64,000 nucleotides of DNA from Scytonema sp045865695 (GCF_045865695.1 NZ_BAACAP010000232.1:44636-108635), one strand, 5' to 3'. Shown: positions 31,816 to 41,609, counted from the stretch's first letter. Program-made: numbers and translations. The notes: generated from the sequence alone by a model not told the origin.

Positions 31816-34740
31816 TTAATTTGATAAGACTTGCGCCATTCCGCTGATGGTTGGAGATTTGAACAATTCAGCAACTGAAATTTGGCGAGCGCAAATTTCC
31901 CGCACTTTGTGATAAACCCGGATCGTTGACAGAGAACGACCACCAACATCAAAGAAATTGGAATGGATACTGACCGTTTCTAAACCGAGAACCTCTTGCC
32001 AAATAGTAGCGATCGCTTGTTCAATCTCGTTTTGAGGCGCTACATAGGCAGCTGCTTGTGGTTCGTCAAATAATTGAGGAGATTTTGCTTCACCTAAAAG
32101 CGGTAAGTCTAAAAGTCGCCGATGTGGATTAGCAACAATATCTTGCAACAAAATCTGGAAATTCTCCAGCATCTGCGCGATCGTAGATTCCTTAAACAAG
32201 TCTGTTTTGTAGCGCATTACCCCCATAAGTTGTTCTCCTTTCTCCTTCACAGAAAGGGACACATCAAAATTAGATATTCCCTCTTCCATCTCCATAAGAG
32301 ACACGCTTACTCCTGCTAGTTCTTGAGGCTGACTGAGAACATTTTGCATAGTAAACATGGCTCGAGACAAAATTGTGCCTGGTACACCCACCGACGACCC
32401 TAGGTACTGAAAAGGCAAATACTGGTGTTCTTGAGCCTCTAGGGTAACTCGACTCACTCGACTCATTAACTCCCGAAAACTGGGATTTTGCCCCAAATTA
32501 GTACGCAAAAGAACGAGATTATTAAAGTAGCCGATAAGTTTTTTGGTTTCGGGTTGCTGACGACCTGCAACAGGCGAACAAAGGATAATCTCTTGTTGCC
32601 TTGAATATTGATAGAGCAACGTCTTAAACGCTGCAAGCATTGTAACAAACAGAGAAACTCCTTCCTGATGACCAAGAGCTTTAAGAGAATCAGTGAGGTT
32701 TCGAGATAGAATCAGGAATTGAGATGCGCCCTGATAACTTGGTAAGGTTGCCAACGAGTAGTCAGTAGGAAGTTTTAGTATAGAAAGCGGATCTCCGAGC
32801 TGTGGCTTCCAGTAGTCAAGCTGAGATTTGAGGACTTCACCTTGTAGCCATTGCCGCTGGGATTGGGCAAAGTCTGAATACTGGATGGGGAGTTCCGGGA
32901 GCGGAGAGGGCTTGCCCGCACAGAAGGTTGCATAGAGAGTTGCCAGTTCTCGCATAAACACCGTGTCCGACCAGACATCATTAATAATATGATGAATTAT
33001 GCGTAAAAGCACGTATTCATCTTCTGCTAGATACAACAGTTTGACCCGCAACAATGGTCCGTGTGCTAGGTCAAAAGGCTCCTGGTCTGCAACAGTTGCC
33101 AAACGCCGGACTTCAGCTTCCCGTTGCTGTGTTGAGAGTTCTGCCAAGTTGACTATCTGCAACTCTAAGGTTAGATTGTTTGAGATAACTTGGATAGGTT
33201 CTCCATTAACAGCAGGAAATGTAGTTCGCAGGACTTCATGACGTCGGACAATCTCTTGTATACTTTGCTCTAGGGCTTCTACATTCAGTAATCCCTTAAG
33301 GCGATAAGCAGCACGTAAATTGTGGACGGGGTTTCCTGGCTGTAACTGGTCGAGCAACCAGAGGCGTTCCTGAGCAAAGGAAAGAGGTAGGTTCCCGTTG
33401 CGCGGGACGGGTTGAATGACAAATGCTTGATTTTTTGCCTTGATGCTTGTGGTAATAGATTTCCAAAAAGCGGATGATTTTTTGGTTGGCTGGGTCTGGT
33501 TGGTAGGAGCGACGCTGGATGTGGTAGGAGTGAATTTCTTTGGCACTGATGGAAGATAGCCTACTTTCTGAAAATAGGAAAAGTAGGTAGCAAGTAGCTT
33601 TTCATCCACAGGAGGACAGGCGATCGATGTGCCAGCTAATCCTGCTTGAGTGTGACGAGCATCAAATTTGGGTTTCTCGATCGGGAATGTTTCAGAAGAA
33701 CTTAGAAGTAATAGTAAAGATGAGTTATACTCATCTTCTGGATGCTTAAAGGCATGATGCTCAACTGCTACCAAAAACTCATTGTAAGTAACTTTCTCCA
33801 GAGGATAACCAACAGAGCAAATTGCGTCGAATAGATTTTCCCACGAAGTTGGCTGGGAATTTGTTAAGTGAAATGCTTTTCCTGGGGATTTTTCTAGTAG
33901 GGATAAATGAACAATAGACTGACTCACATAATCCACGGGAACAAGGATTATATCTGTTTCTACACTGGGAAATTTCTTTAATTGTATGCAGCCCTTGAGC
34001 AACAAGCACAAAGCGTCTTGGAAATTGCCATTGATTCCGGTTTTACTATGTCCCATAATTCGCGAAGGACGGTAAATACAGGCAGGCAACCCTCGTTCTT
34101 GTGCTATCATGACCAATTGTTCCGCTACCCACTTACTTTGTCTGTAGCCACCTTTAAGACTGGAAAATTCGGGAAGATCTATTTCTGTGACTTGCTGAAC
34201 AGCAGAATAAGCTTCGCTGAAAAAAACACCGATGGTGGAAATAAAATGGACGGGTTTGGTTTGAATGAGACTCGCTAAGCGAAGGACTTCTTGAGTGGAC
34301 AAAACATTGGTAGGTTTCAAGGTCAAGTAAGGACAAGCAGCGTTGACCCAGGCTCCATTATGATAAATAATATCAATCTGCTCAGCTAATTCATGAAATT
34401 GTTGTTCTGAAAGACCAAACAGAGGTAGAGACAAGTCTCCGATGACGGGGATGATACGGGAACTGAGGGTTTCTTCCCACAGGGAGTAGAATTGGAGATG
34501 GTTTTTGAGGCGCTGTTTGCCTGATTCAGCATCGCTGGAACGAATCAGACAATAGATATTTGCTGTTGTTTTGCGGAGGAGTTCGTCTAGTAAATAAGCA
34601 CCGAGAAAGCCTGTTGCTCCTGTTAAAAAGATAAATTTTGGAGCTTTGAGATTTTTGGAGAGAGGTTGTTGAAATTGGATGGAGGGATCTAAGACAGCCT
34701 CTGCTTTCAAGTTCAAGGTATCAGTAGTAGAATTAAGCAT
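31816..34740 (-). CDS. Thioester reductase-condensation-carrier protein (TR-C-PCP)
   Basis: 974 residues. Residues 1-400: NAD(P)-dependent thioester reductase with TGATGFLG (40-47) and YRQSK (Tyr199, Lys203). Residues about 445-880: condensation domain, motif HHIINDV at 583-589 (HHxxxDG with G changed to V). Residues about 900-974: carrier domain, VGGRSL with Ser936 as the phosphopantetheine site. Reductase domains normally end an assembly line, so an N-terminal position is odd. The reductase part is a paralogue of the free reductase at 60357-61535. It is near the 3' end of the leftward arm and has no adenylation domain. Confidence 0.88.
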   Translation of the reverse strand: MLNSTTDTLNLKAEAVLDPSIQFQQPLSKNLKAPKFIFLTGATGFLGAYLLDELLRKTTANIYCLIRSSDAESGKQRLKNHLQFYSLWEETLSSRIIPVIGDLSLPLFGLSEQQFHELAEQIDIIYHNGAWVNAACPYLTLKPTNVLSTQEVLRLASLIQTKPVHFISTIGVFFSEAYSAVQQVTEIDLPEFSSLKGGYRQSKWVAEQLVMIAQERGLPACIYRPSRIMGHSKTGINGNFQDALCLLLKGCIQLKKFPSVETDIILVPVDYVSQSIVHLSLLEKSPGKAFHLTNSQPTSWENLFDAICSVGYPLEKVTYNEFLVAVEHHAFKHPEDEYNSSLLLLLSSSETFPIEKPKFDARHTQAGLAGTSIACPPVDEKLLATYFSYFQKVGYLPSVPKKFTPTTSSVAPTNQTQPTKKSSAFWKSITTSIKAKNQAFVIQPVPRNGNLPLSFAQERLWLLDQLQPGNPVHNLRAAYRLKGLLNVEALEQSIQEIVRRHEVLRTTFPAVNGEPIQVISNNLTLELQIVNLAELSTQQREAEVRRLATVADQEPFDLAHGPLLRVKLLYLAEDEYVLLRIIHHIINDVWSDTVFMRELATLYATFCAGKPSPLPELPIQYSDFAQSQRQWLQGEVLKSQLDYWKPQLGDPLSILKLPTDYSLATLPSYQGASQFLILSRNLTDSLKALGHQEGVSLFVTMLAAFKTLLYQYSRQQEIILCSPVAGRQQPETKKLIGYFNNLVLLRTNLGQNPSFRELMSRVSRVTLEAQEHQYLPFQYLGSSVGVPGTILSRAMFTMQNVLSQPQELAGVSVSLMEMEEGISNFDVSLSVKEKGEQLMGVMRYKTDLFKESTIAQMLENFQILLQDIVANPHRRLLDLPLLGEAKSPQLFDEPQAAAYVAPQNEIEQAIATIWQEVLGLETVSIHSNFFDVGGRSLSTIRVYHKVREICARQISVAELFKSPTISGMAQVLSN

Positions 34741-34829
34741 AATAACTCTAATATAATTATAGTTCGTAGTTGTGCTTCAGTGCACTTTAGATCGCGGCTT
34801 TTTTGGGCTAAAGCGCAATTACAAACAAG

Positions 34830-35648
34830 TTATTCTTTTTTCCAATCACCCTGTAAAGCTACATTACGGATGAGATCTGCACTCTCTAGAAAAGAATTCC
34901 TTTGACAGACGCGAGACCATCTTTCTGAAAAAAACTTTTGCTCGTTTTCAGGAAACAGCTTGAGCCTCTCTTCAAATAGATTTCGGTAACGTTTTATTTC
35001 TGCCTGCAACTGATGTGGCGCTTCTTCGCCATACAACTTTTCAAACATCCAGTAAGTATTATAATGACCTGCTGCTACATCCTTTCTATAATCATGGATA
35101 TCATCTATAATTTCAAAGATAACTTCTCTAGGCGCGAGAAGTTCAAACATTTCTGGTCTGTAAGTTTTGCCTGACAGATGTATTAAGGTATAGTGTAGAG
35201 TGCGTATATCGCAAGAACGCAATTCACCTAAACGCTTTACATCTGCGTGGGTTACCTTATCAGAAGCCATTAGCTGAGTCTCTAACTCAAAAAACTCTCC
35301 CACTTTTTCCAAAGCATTTAGGATTGTGGGATGTTCAAGGTTAAGTTCCTTCAAGAGAGATTGGATAACTTCTTTTTTAGAATTCCATGGAGAAATTTGA
35401 CTCAATGATGTTTTGTTTGCTTGAGCAGCCTCTACCTCGACATCATTTTGATAGACCATTGCTTCAATAAAAGCTAAAAGCGGGTAGTAATTAAAAAAAT
35501 CATCCAGGGATATATCATAAATCGGACAATATGCTTTTACGAGGTGCTTTATAACTCGGGTTGCTTTGTAAATATTATGATAAGAAATATATTTTTGGCT
35601 GACGACAGATTGCGCTAGAAGGTTCTCGTTCAATAACTGTATGTTCAT
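34830..35648 (-). CDS. All-helical protein resembling class 1 isoprenoid synthases, unassigned
   Basis: 272 residues, mainly helices. The segment EIIDDIHDYRKDVAAGHYNT (residues about 188-207) looks like the second metal-binding region DDxxDYxxD...G..N of trans-isoprenoid/squalene-synthase-like folds. A first DDxxD is not obvious (YDISLDDFFNYYPLLAFIEA is a candidate). No membrane segment. It stands between the reductase-condensation and sulfotransferase genes of the cluster, so a tailoring or binding role is likely. I cannot name a substrate. Confidence 0.45.
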   Translation of the reverse strand: MNIQLLNENLLAQSVVSQKYISYHNIYKATRVIKHLVKAYCPIYDISLDDFFNYYPLLAFIEAMVYQNDVEVEAAQANKTSLSQISPWNSKKEVIQSLLKELNLEHPTILNALEKVGEFFELETQLMASDKVTHADVKRLGELRSCDIRTLHYTLIHLSGKTYRPEMFELLAPREVIFEIIDDIHDYRKDVAAGHYNTYWMFEKLYGEEAPHQLQAEIKRYRNLFEERLKLFPENEQKFFSERWSRVCQRNSFLESADLIRNVALQGDWKKE

Positions 35649-35682
35649 GATTTGTGCTTTCCTTTGTTGTTAAATGAACAGG

Positions 35683-36573
35683 CTAAAATGTTCCGTAGTC
35701 GGCTTCCTGGCAAAGGGGTTTGCAGTATTCAATCAAGCGTTCAAGACTTTCAGCATCTAGTGAATTTTTCCATCCATCAATTTGACCTATTCTAAATGTC
35801 CGAGAAGAAGGATTATAAATCTCATCTAATTGGGAAGAAATCTTGTCATCAAATTCAATCCCCAAGTGTGAGGCAATATTTTTGATGACATGCATTTGTT
35901 TGTTAGCGCTTCCTCCGCCTTGTTCACCAACTAAATCTTCAAAACGGACGAACAAGCAACCAGGTTCATCACGCCATGCAAGCATTGAGCGATAAACTTC
36001 GGCAAAATTTTTTATTTCTACACCAGCTTTCTGGGCATATCCTCCTTCTAAGATAAAATTTAAACGCTCTATTGGAGACATTAGTTTAAAATCATCTTCT
36101 AAAAAATGCCTTGCTGGCATGTTTTCCGTATCCAAAATGAAAGGCATGGACGAAGCAACTACCGCACGCGGATCGCGGATAATAAATACATAATGATAGT
36201 TTAAATCGGCAAGGATGGGGCTTAAGACTGGTGTCCAGGGAATATGTCCTAAAATATACCGTTTTTGAGGTATTATATCCAGCCAATGCCGAAAAGTAGA
36301 AGCCTTTACGTAACACGGTGTTAATGCACCGATACTCATTTTTTCCCCAACATCTTCTGTATCGCTGATTTTTTCATTTTTCAAAGCATTTTTTACCTCT
36401 CTATAGTTCAAAAATATCGGCGTATCACTAGAGCTACCATTTTCAAAATGTTCTTTATAGCCCAAAACTTCAATCGCTTTGGCTAACAAATGGGTACCGC
36501 TTTTAGGTAAAGAATTTATTAGCACTCTACCTGTTTGAAATTCCGTGTATGGCATGAGATTACGTATCTTCAA
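35683..36573 (-). CDS. Sulfotransferase (family 1 type)
   Basis: 296 residues. The PAPS 5'-phosphosulfate loop is INSLPKSGTHLLAKAIE (residues about 18-34), the 3'-phosphate site FIIRDPRAVVASS, and the closing FRIGQIDGWKNSLD matches RxGxxGxWKN. It therefore looks catalytically complete and should transfer sulfate to a hydroxyl or amine of the cluster product in the cytoplasm. First of three sulfotransferase genes in this arm. The overall pattern recalls sulfotransferases of other cyanobacterial toxin clusters, but the acceptor is unknown. Confidence 0.88.
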   Translation of the reverse strand: MKIRNLMPYTEFQTGRVLINSLPKSGTHLLAKAIEVLGYKEHFENGSSSDTPIFLNYREVKNALKNEKISDTEDVGEKMSIGALTPCYVKASTFRHWLDIIPQKRYILGHIPWTPVLSPILADLNYHYVFIIRDPRAVVASSMPFILDTENMPARHFLEDDFKLMSPIERLNFILEGGYAQKAGVEIKNFAEVYRSMLAWRDEPGCLFVRFEDLVGEQGGGSANKQMHVIKNIASHLGIEFDDKISSQLDEIYNPSSRTFRIGQIDGWKNSLDAESLERLIEYCKPLCQEADYGTF

Positions 36574-36595
36574 AAATTGACGAAAAAGAAGTCAA

Positions 36596-36639
36596 GGAGT
36601 CAGGAGCCTGAACCATTCTGGCTTCTGGCTTCTGACTCC
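36596..36639. repeat. Hairpin repeat between cluster genes
   Basis: GGAGTCAGGAGCC and GGCTTCTGACTCC pair with one mismatch over an 18-base loop, between the ThDP enzyme and the sulfotransferase. It is a dispersed-repeat type and could also cause partial termination. Confidence 0.6.
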
Positions 36640-36694
36640 TCTTAGAGAACTAGCGGTTCTCATCCAATAACAGTACAAATTCATCTGCGGTTCC

Positions 36695-38482
36695 TTAATA
36701 CATCCCCATAGGTGGTACTTGCTCTGAATCAATATGTACATCCAATACCGTTGGTCCTGGATGGGTGTAAATCGCTTGGTAATCAAGCTGTTCCAAATCT
36801 TGAGAATGGCGGATGGTATGACCGTTTGCTCCCATAGCCCGAGCTATGAGGCTAAAATCAACTGACGGAAGGGCAAATTCTAGAGGTTCCTTTCCTGTCT
36901 GGCGATGTCTATGTTTCACCATGCCATAGGATCGGTCGTTTAGAATGACAAAAATGACTGGTAATTGCTGAGAAACTGCTACGGCGAGTTCGTTTCCGTG
37001 CATTAAAAAACATCCATCGCCCGTTAGACAAACAACTGGCGTTTTCGGCGCACCCAAAGCTGTACCGATCGCGCTTCCAATTCCCCAACCCATAGATGCT
37101 GTTCCTATAGATAAGCGATAATTTTCTGGACATGGTGGAAACAGGTAATGAATGCTCCAAGAAAGCCAATTACCAATATCAACTGTGAACCGAGTTTCTT
37201 TAGGAAAATGTTGAAGTAGTAAACTAATTAAGCGTTGTGGTTTAACAAAGGAATCAGTCTCTGAGGGTTGATAACTTTCAGGTTCTTTGACCTCAATCTG
37301 GGGCGGCTTGTGGCGATCGCTCAACGATAGTTTTGAACTCACACTCAGGGACACAGATGTATCTAAATACAGTTTTCCGTTCTGCTGCATCGTCTCAAGA
37401 CGCGCCACTAACTCTTGAAAAACTCTTTTGATAGTTCCTTGCACGTGCAAACGTGCCATAGGGGAACGTGTAAAATAAATATTTGCAGGATGAATATGTA
37501 CTAATTTGTCGTTTAACAACACCTTATCCCATTGTGACGTTGCCCAGTGACCCAAAGTCGTCCCAACAGCTAAGATTAAATCCACTGATTCATCACTCAA
37601 CGCTTCGCGAGCTGTTTTATGTCCAGCAAAGCCAAAAACTCCCCGTGCTAGTGAGTGATAAGGATCGATGCAAGATTTACCACCTTGAGTCGTAACGATA
37701 AGTGTGTTAGTCAGTTCAGCAAACGTTGTAATTTCTTGGGATGCTCCTCCACAATCTTGACCTACAAGTAAAACAACTTTGCGTCCTCGGCTCAATACCC
37801 CATACAAAGCTTGCCAAAGTTCTTCTAATGCTGCTAAATCTACAAAAGAGGAGGGTTGAGTTAGTAACTGAGATAAATGAGGATAACTTATTGATTCTGG
37901 AGCTGGAGAGCGTAAAAGATCTACAGGGATGCTAAGATGTGCAGGACCTTGAGGCGATCGCAACGCAGTAGTCAGTGCAGCGAACAATTTTCTTGCTAGC
38001 TGATTCGGGTGAGTCACGAGGGTATTGTAGCGGGTACAGCGATCGAACATCGCTACTGTATCGATGGTATCAGGTGACGACTCTTGAAATGCGCCCCAGC
38101 TAAAATGAGACAATAACGTTTGCGCTGTAATCGCGAGCACTGGAACTCCATCAGCGTAAGCCGAAGCCACGCCTGTCATTAAATTTGTTGCACCTGGACC
38201 TGTTGTAGCACAGCATACACCAATTTTTCCAGTTTCACGAGCATAGCCATGAGCCATGAAAGCGGCTCCAGTTTCGTGACAAGTAAGGATAGCACGAATA
38301 CCACCCCTTCTTTCAGCGCGAGCTAAAGCTTCAAACAAAGCGCTATTGTGTCCCCCTGGTATACCAAAGACATATTCCACTCCAAGCTCTTCTAAAGAAT
38401 CTACAATCAAATCCGCTAGTGTTTTCTGTTCGCTTTGATTGTTTGACGGAAGCTTGATTTGAGATAAAGGTTGTGCAGTCAT
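36695..38482 (-). CDS. ThDP-dependent carboligase/acetolactate synthase-like enzyme
   Basis: 595 residues in the usual three-domain order. N-terminal Pyr domain with the activating Glu in LTCHETGAAFMAHGYAR; middle domain; C-terminal PP domain with GDGCFLMHGNELAVAVSQQL ... ILNDRSYG, the GDG(X)nN ThDP motif. Relatives decarboxylate pyruvate-like 2-oxo acids and join the product to another carbonyl or amine (for example acetolactate or carboxyethylarginine synthases). In this cluster it may make a building block; the co-occurring amidinotransferase makes a guanidino acceptor conceivable, but that is inference. Confidence 0.85.
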   Translation of the reverse strand: MTAQPLSQIKLPSNNQSEQKTLADLIVDSLEELGVEYVFGIPGGHNSALFEALARAERRGGIRAILTCHETGAAFMAHGYARETGKIGVCCATTGPGATNLMTGVASAYADGVPVLAITAQTLLSHFSWGAFQESSPDTIDTVAMFDRCTRYNTLVTHPNQLARKLFAALTTALRSPQGPAHLSIPVDLLRSPAPESISYPHLSQLLTQPSSFVDLAALEELWQALYGVLSRGRKVVLLVGQDCGGASQEITTFAELTNTLIVTTQGGKSCIDPYHSLARGVFGFAGHKTAREALSDESVDLILAVGTTLGHWATSQWDKVLLNDKLVHIHPANIYFTRSPMARLHVQGTIKRVFQELVARLETMQQNGKLYLDTSVSLSVSSKLSLSDRHKPPQIEVKEPESYQPSETDSFVKPQRLISLLLQHFPKETRFTVDIGNWLSWSIHYLFPPCPENYRLSIGTASMGWGIGSAIGTALGAPKTPVVCLTGDGCFLMHGNELAVAVSQQLPVIFVILNDRSYGMVKHRHRQTGKEPLEFALPSVDFSLIARAMGANGHTIRHSQDLEQLDYQAIYTHPGPTVLDVHIDSEQVPPMGMY

Positions 38483-38527
38483 AATAATGAGTAGATTTAA
38501 AGATATTAATGATATGTAGTACTTGCT

Positions 38528-39226
38528 TTACGAACTAATTGTTGTCATTTGTTTAGCTTCAGAGTGGTAACCATCAAAAGTATAACCAAATAACTCAATA
38601 TCCTCTTTAAAGTGTTTCTCAACAAGTTTTCTAGTGTCCTCAGTATAGTACGATTTATAATCTTTATGTTTTGAACTATTTAAATATGGCAAAGACGCTT
38701 GAATTTTTAGCACCTGACAAACATAATCAAAATCTTGTGCCAGTGTCTCATACCTACCAACATAGTCAACAATAATCTTTCCATCTGAGTCAGTGATAAT
38801 ATCCTTCTGTAACTTAGTAGCTCCTTTGGGAAAGGGATTTTTTGTGTTTATCACCCACTCCAAATATTCATCAAAACCTCTCATTGACTTCACAAGCTCA
38901 TGCCTGATATGTGTTTCCTCCTTAAGAATAAAGTGATAATAGGATACTTGCCAATCCCAAGGATTCCTCACAAAGGCAAACTTATAGAAATTCTTATAAA
39001 CCTCTTCAGGTAATTCCTTCTTTGCATCCCTTGCTTTCGCGTGCCAAAGAGAGGACTTCCACATTTCGTAAAGAGGATTAACTTTCTCACCTAACATTTT
39101 TGGGGGTCGATTAATTTTAAATTTCTCCGGCTCACTCCCATAGCCTGTCAATGCTTCCTTAACACTAGAACCAGCAGCTTTCGTAACATGGAAAAAAATA
39201 AACTTATGACTATAAGAAATTAACAT
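38528..39226 (-). CDS. Sulfotransferase family 2-like protein
   Basis: 232 residues. FIFFHVTKAAGSSVKEAL is the PAPS 5' loop (usual form HVPKTAGSS) and FAFVRNPWDWQVSYYHF the 3'-phosphate site; YETLAQDFDYVC is also typical of the family. Length is normal for the group. Starts 5 bases after the preceding hydroxylase gene ends, so co-translated. It may sulfate a hydroxyl made by that hydroxylase. Confidence 0.82.
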   Translation of the reverse strand: MLISYSHKFIFFHVTKAAGSSVKEALTGYGSEPEKFKINRPPKMLGEKVNPLYEMWKSSLWHAKARDAKKELPEEVYKNFYKFAFVRNPWDWQVSYYHFILKEETHIRHELVKSMRGFDEYLEWVINTKNPFPKGATKLQKDIITDSDGKIIVDYVGRYETLAQDFDYVCQVLKIQASLPYLNSSKHKDYKSYYTEDTRKLVEKHFKEDIELFGYTFDGYHSEAKQMTTISS

Positions 39227-39231
39227 AACAT

Positions 39232-39813
39232 CTATTTCTCGAAATATTCAAAAATTAAATTAATCCGATCCGTATTCCCACGATTAATCCCACCATGCAA
39301 AGCTTTATTATTCACCTCATATGCATATCCTTCAAGGAAGTGATACTGTTTGCGATCGACCCAAAATTCAACATCTAGATTAGTTTGGATAGGAATGTGA
39401 ATTTTGTGAGTATAATTGGAAGATTGATAAGGGTCGATATGTAAAGCTATTTTGGATTGAGGTGGTAGTTTTGCCAGCATTATTCTGGAAAAGCCGCCAT
39501 TTTGATATCCATAAGGTTTAACCGCTTCCTCAAGGATGGGTTGTATCTTACCCTTCCATTCTTGCCAAATAGGATAATCTACAATGTCAAGGTGGTTATC
39601 GTAATCGCGAACAAATTGAAAAACAATATGTTCTGTACGTCCCAAAGGCTTGAAATGGTTAGGTTTAGCATCGTTCTGTATTACCCATAAATCTTGAGGT
39701 AAATTCAGAATTTCATCTCGAATTAATGAAATATCGACTGAACCTAATTCTCTGATAGTTTTAGTTTTGTTCGGACTGGCTTGTTCGGTTTGGTCTTTAG
39801 GTATAACACTCAT
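39232..39813 (-). CDS. Aspartyl/asparaginyl beta-hydroxylase-type Fe(II)/2-oxoglutarate dioxygenase
   Basis: 193 residues of the PF05118-like fold. The metal and cosubstrate residues are visible: SKIALHIDPYQSSNYTHKIH (His, Asp) and NKALHGGINRGNTDRINLIF (distal His and Arg). The enzyme should hydroxylate an amino-acid side chain, free or on the carrier protein. Its direct neighbour is a sulfotransferase, which suggests hydroxylation followed by O-sulfation. Confidence 0.83.
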   Translation of the reverse strand: MSVIPKDQTEQASPNKTKTIRELGSVDISLIRDEILNLPQDLWVIQNDAKPNHFKPLGRTEHIVFQFVRDYDNHLDIVDYPIWQEWKGKIQPILEEAVKPYGYQNGGFSRIMLAKLPPQSKIALHIDPYQSSNYTHKIHIPIQTNLDVEFWVDRKQYHFLEGYAYEVNNKALHGGINRGNTDRINLIFEYFEK

Positions 39814-39845
39814 CTTATTTCTCCTTTATTGTGTTTTTTTCTTAT

Positions 39846-40433
39846 TTAAACATCAACGAAGAATTGTTCGGGAAATTTTTCCGTAATCATCATTATGGGC
39901 TTACGGTTAGAGAAAACGCGATAAGTGCGAGAAAAAAGCTTATCTTCTCTTTTAATTTTAAAGTAGTGGGACAAATCACCTGATGGCTCCCGACCTGAAT
40001 CAATGATTTCCTTAAAGGTTTCTACTTTATGTTCCAACCAAAGCCTACCAATTGGTTCCTGAGTTTTGAGCAATCGTTCTCTAAAAAATTCATCCAGTCT
40101 TTCAGGAACAATAATAGACTCAGCGTAAATCCAGTTTCTTCTGCTAATCTTGCCTTGAAGTAATATTTTCCGTGAAATGGTTTCACACCCTGCTGTGATG
40201 TCTAACGGTTCAATGTCTTGTGCGATCGCCACAACTTCCTCAGACAACTTAACAATCTGAATCTTTTCCAGTAAGTAAGCTTCTAATATTTCCGTTAATG
40301 TCCCATCCGTTGTTAAAATAACTCTTTGAAACTTACTAAGCTTTGAAGGGTCAATGTGACTTTGTGCCAAAGATTCCTGCAAATCAGGTCTTAGGAAAGA
40401 TGTCTCCATAGCATTAACTTCTTTGGTCTGCAT
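39846..40433 (-). CDS. Chorismate lyase-like (DUF98) protein
   Basis: 195 residues; ATG 40409 is an alternative start that removes eight residues. Family pattern: SKFQRVILTTDGTLTEILEA, an Arg-rich middle (CETISRKILLQG) and IGRLWLEHKVETFKEI with the product-binding Glu/Arg region. UbiC-like enzymes convert chorismate to 4-hydroxybenzoate plus pyruvate. In this cluster the product could be the substrate of the acyl-AMP ligase and ACP upstream, giving a 4-hydroxybenzoyl starter. This pathway link is inference. Confidence 0.82.
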   Translation of the reverse strand: MQTKEVNAMETSFLRPDLQESLAQSHIDPSKLSKFQRVILTTDGTLTEILEAYLLEKIQIVKLSEEVVAIAQDIEPLDITAGCETISRKILLQGKISRRNWIYAESIIVPERLDEFFRERLLKTQEPIGRLWLEHKVETFKEIIDSGREPSGDLSHYFKIKREDKLFSRTYRVFSNRKPIMMITEKFPEQFFVDV

Positions 40434-40463
40434 AATTTAGTAAACCTTTCTTCTTTTATTTCC

Positions 40464-41609
40464 TTAAATCCGATCGTCCATATCTATGGGAGAGGAAAAT
40501 CCGTATTCTTCGAGTTGTCCATCTCGTCGAATATCACAGGTTAAACAGTGGAATGAACCTCCGAATGTGTAAACGTGCCGGAAATCAACAGGAATGACTT
40601 TAAAGCCTAAATCTTTCAAAAGTTTTTGAGTGGGTTCCTCCTGCCGTTCTACAATAATACGTTCTGTGTCTAGACTGAGAAGATTCATACTAATCCACTT
40701 ACTCGCGATGGGTAGCTTCCAGTAATCCGGCGCTGCGGGAGGTGCGGTTTCAACTAAATCCCAGCCTGCTTTTTTAAACAATTTACTGTCTACAGGGGGG
40801 CGACTGGGGTTAATCAGGGCTAGTCCGGGTCGAAGTGGCACAAGCGACGCATCAATGTGCATTGGATTGAAATCCATGAACTTCACCACATGAACCCGAT
40901 ACCGATCCCCTAAATGCCGTCTGAGCCAAGTAATCCCAAGCTGATTAGTGACGTGACTGCGCTGAACAAAAAGATCGCGTCCAAAGCGGACAATATCTGC
41001 TGCATCAAAGCAGGGGTCAAATTCTGTGATCGCATATCGCCCTTGCTCAACTAATGCTTCTTGTTCTTCAGGAGATTTTGCAGCGAAGTCAAAATCATAA
41101 AGGTCGTCTGACATAAGTGGCTTAGGGGCTGTTGTCCACTTGGCTCCCTGTCGGAGATACTCCTTCATCAAGGAACGATAAGCACGGTATTCAAAAAACC
41201 GCGATCGCCATGCCATGGGAGCCTCAATAATTTCATTCCCAACGACGATGAGGATGTCGCGAGGCATGGTGGCGTACATTCCTGAGGATTCAAAATCCGG
41301 CGTTTTGTAGACTTGGGTAAAATCAACTATATCGGGTCTTCGGACAGTAACGCCTTCCCCTTCCAAGACGCGACAGAATTCGTTGAGTTCTTTGGTTGCT
41401 GGTTCCACCAGTTCGTCAGGAAAAAGGGTTCCGCCAAACTTTTGGAAAAAATCCCAGTATTTTGGAGCAGCATCAACCTTAACACCAGCTTCAAATCGAG
41501 GAACCGTAGCACCTTCAACTCGACCCACAATGACTTCTTGCAGTGTATCCCACTCATTATGACTGTTAACCACTGAAACTTTTTGCATCGCAGTTACTGC
41601 TACTGACAT
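40464..41609 (-). CDS. Amidinotransferase (arginine:glycine amidinotransferase-like)
   Basis: 381 residues, close in pattern to AGAT and to CyrA/SxtG of cyanotoxin clusters. The catalytic triad is recognisable: Asp in CFDAADIVRFG, His in MDFNPMHIDASLVPL and nucleophile Cys355 in GGSFHCLTCDIRR. It moves the amidino group of arginine to an amine, producing a guanidino compound such as guanidinoacetate. GGAGAAAG precedes the ATG, and the start overlaps the end of the hydroxylase-sulfotransferase gene by 10 bases. It marks the product as probably guanidine-bearing. Confidence 0.9.
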   Translation of the reverse strand: MSVAVTAMQKVSVVNSHNEWDTLQEVIVGRVEGATVPRFEAGVKVDAAPKYWDFFQKFGGTLFPDELVEPATKELNEFCRVLEGEGVTVRRPDIVDFTQVYKTPDFESSGMYATMPRDILIVVGNEIIEAPMAWRSRFFEYRAYRSLMKEYLRQGAKWTTAPKPLMSDDLYDFDFAAKSPEEQEALVEQGRYAITEFDPCFDAADIVRFGRDLFVQRSHVTNQLGITWLRRHLGDRYRVHVVKFMDFNPMHIDASLVPLRPGLALINPSRPPVDSKLFKKAGWDLVETAPPAAPDYWKLPIASKWISMNLLSLDTERIIVERQEEPTQKLLKDLGFKVIPVDFRHVYTFGGSFHCLTCDIRRDGQLEEYGFSSPIDMDDRI

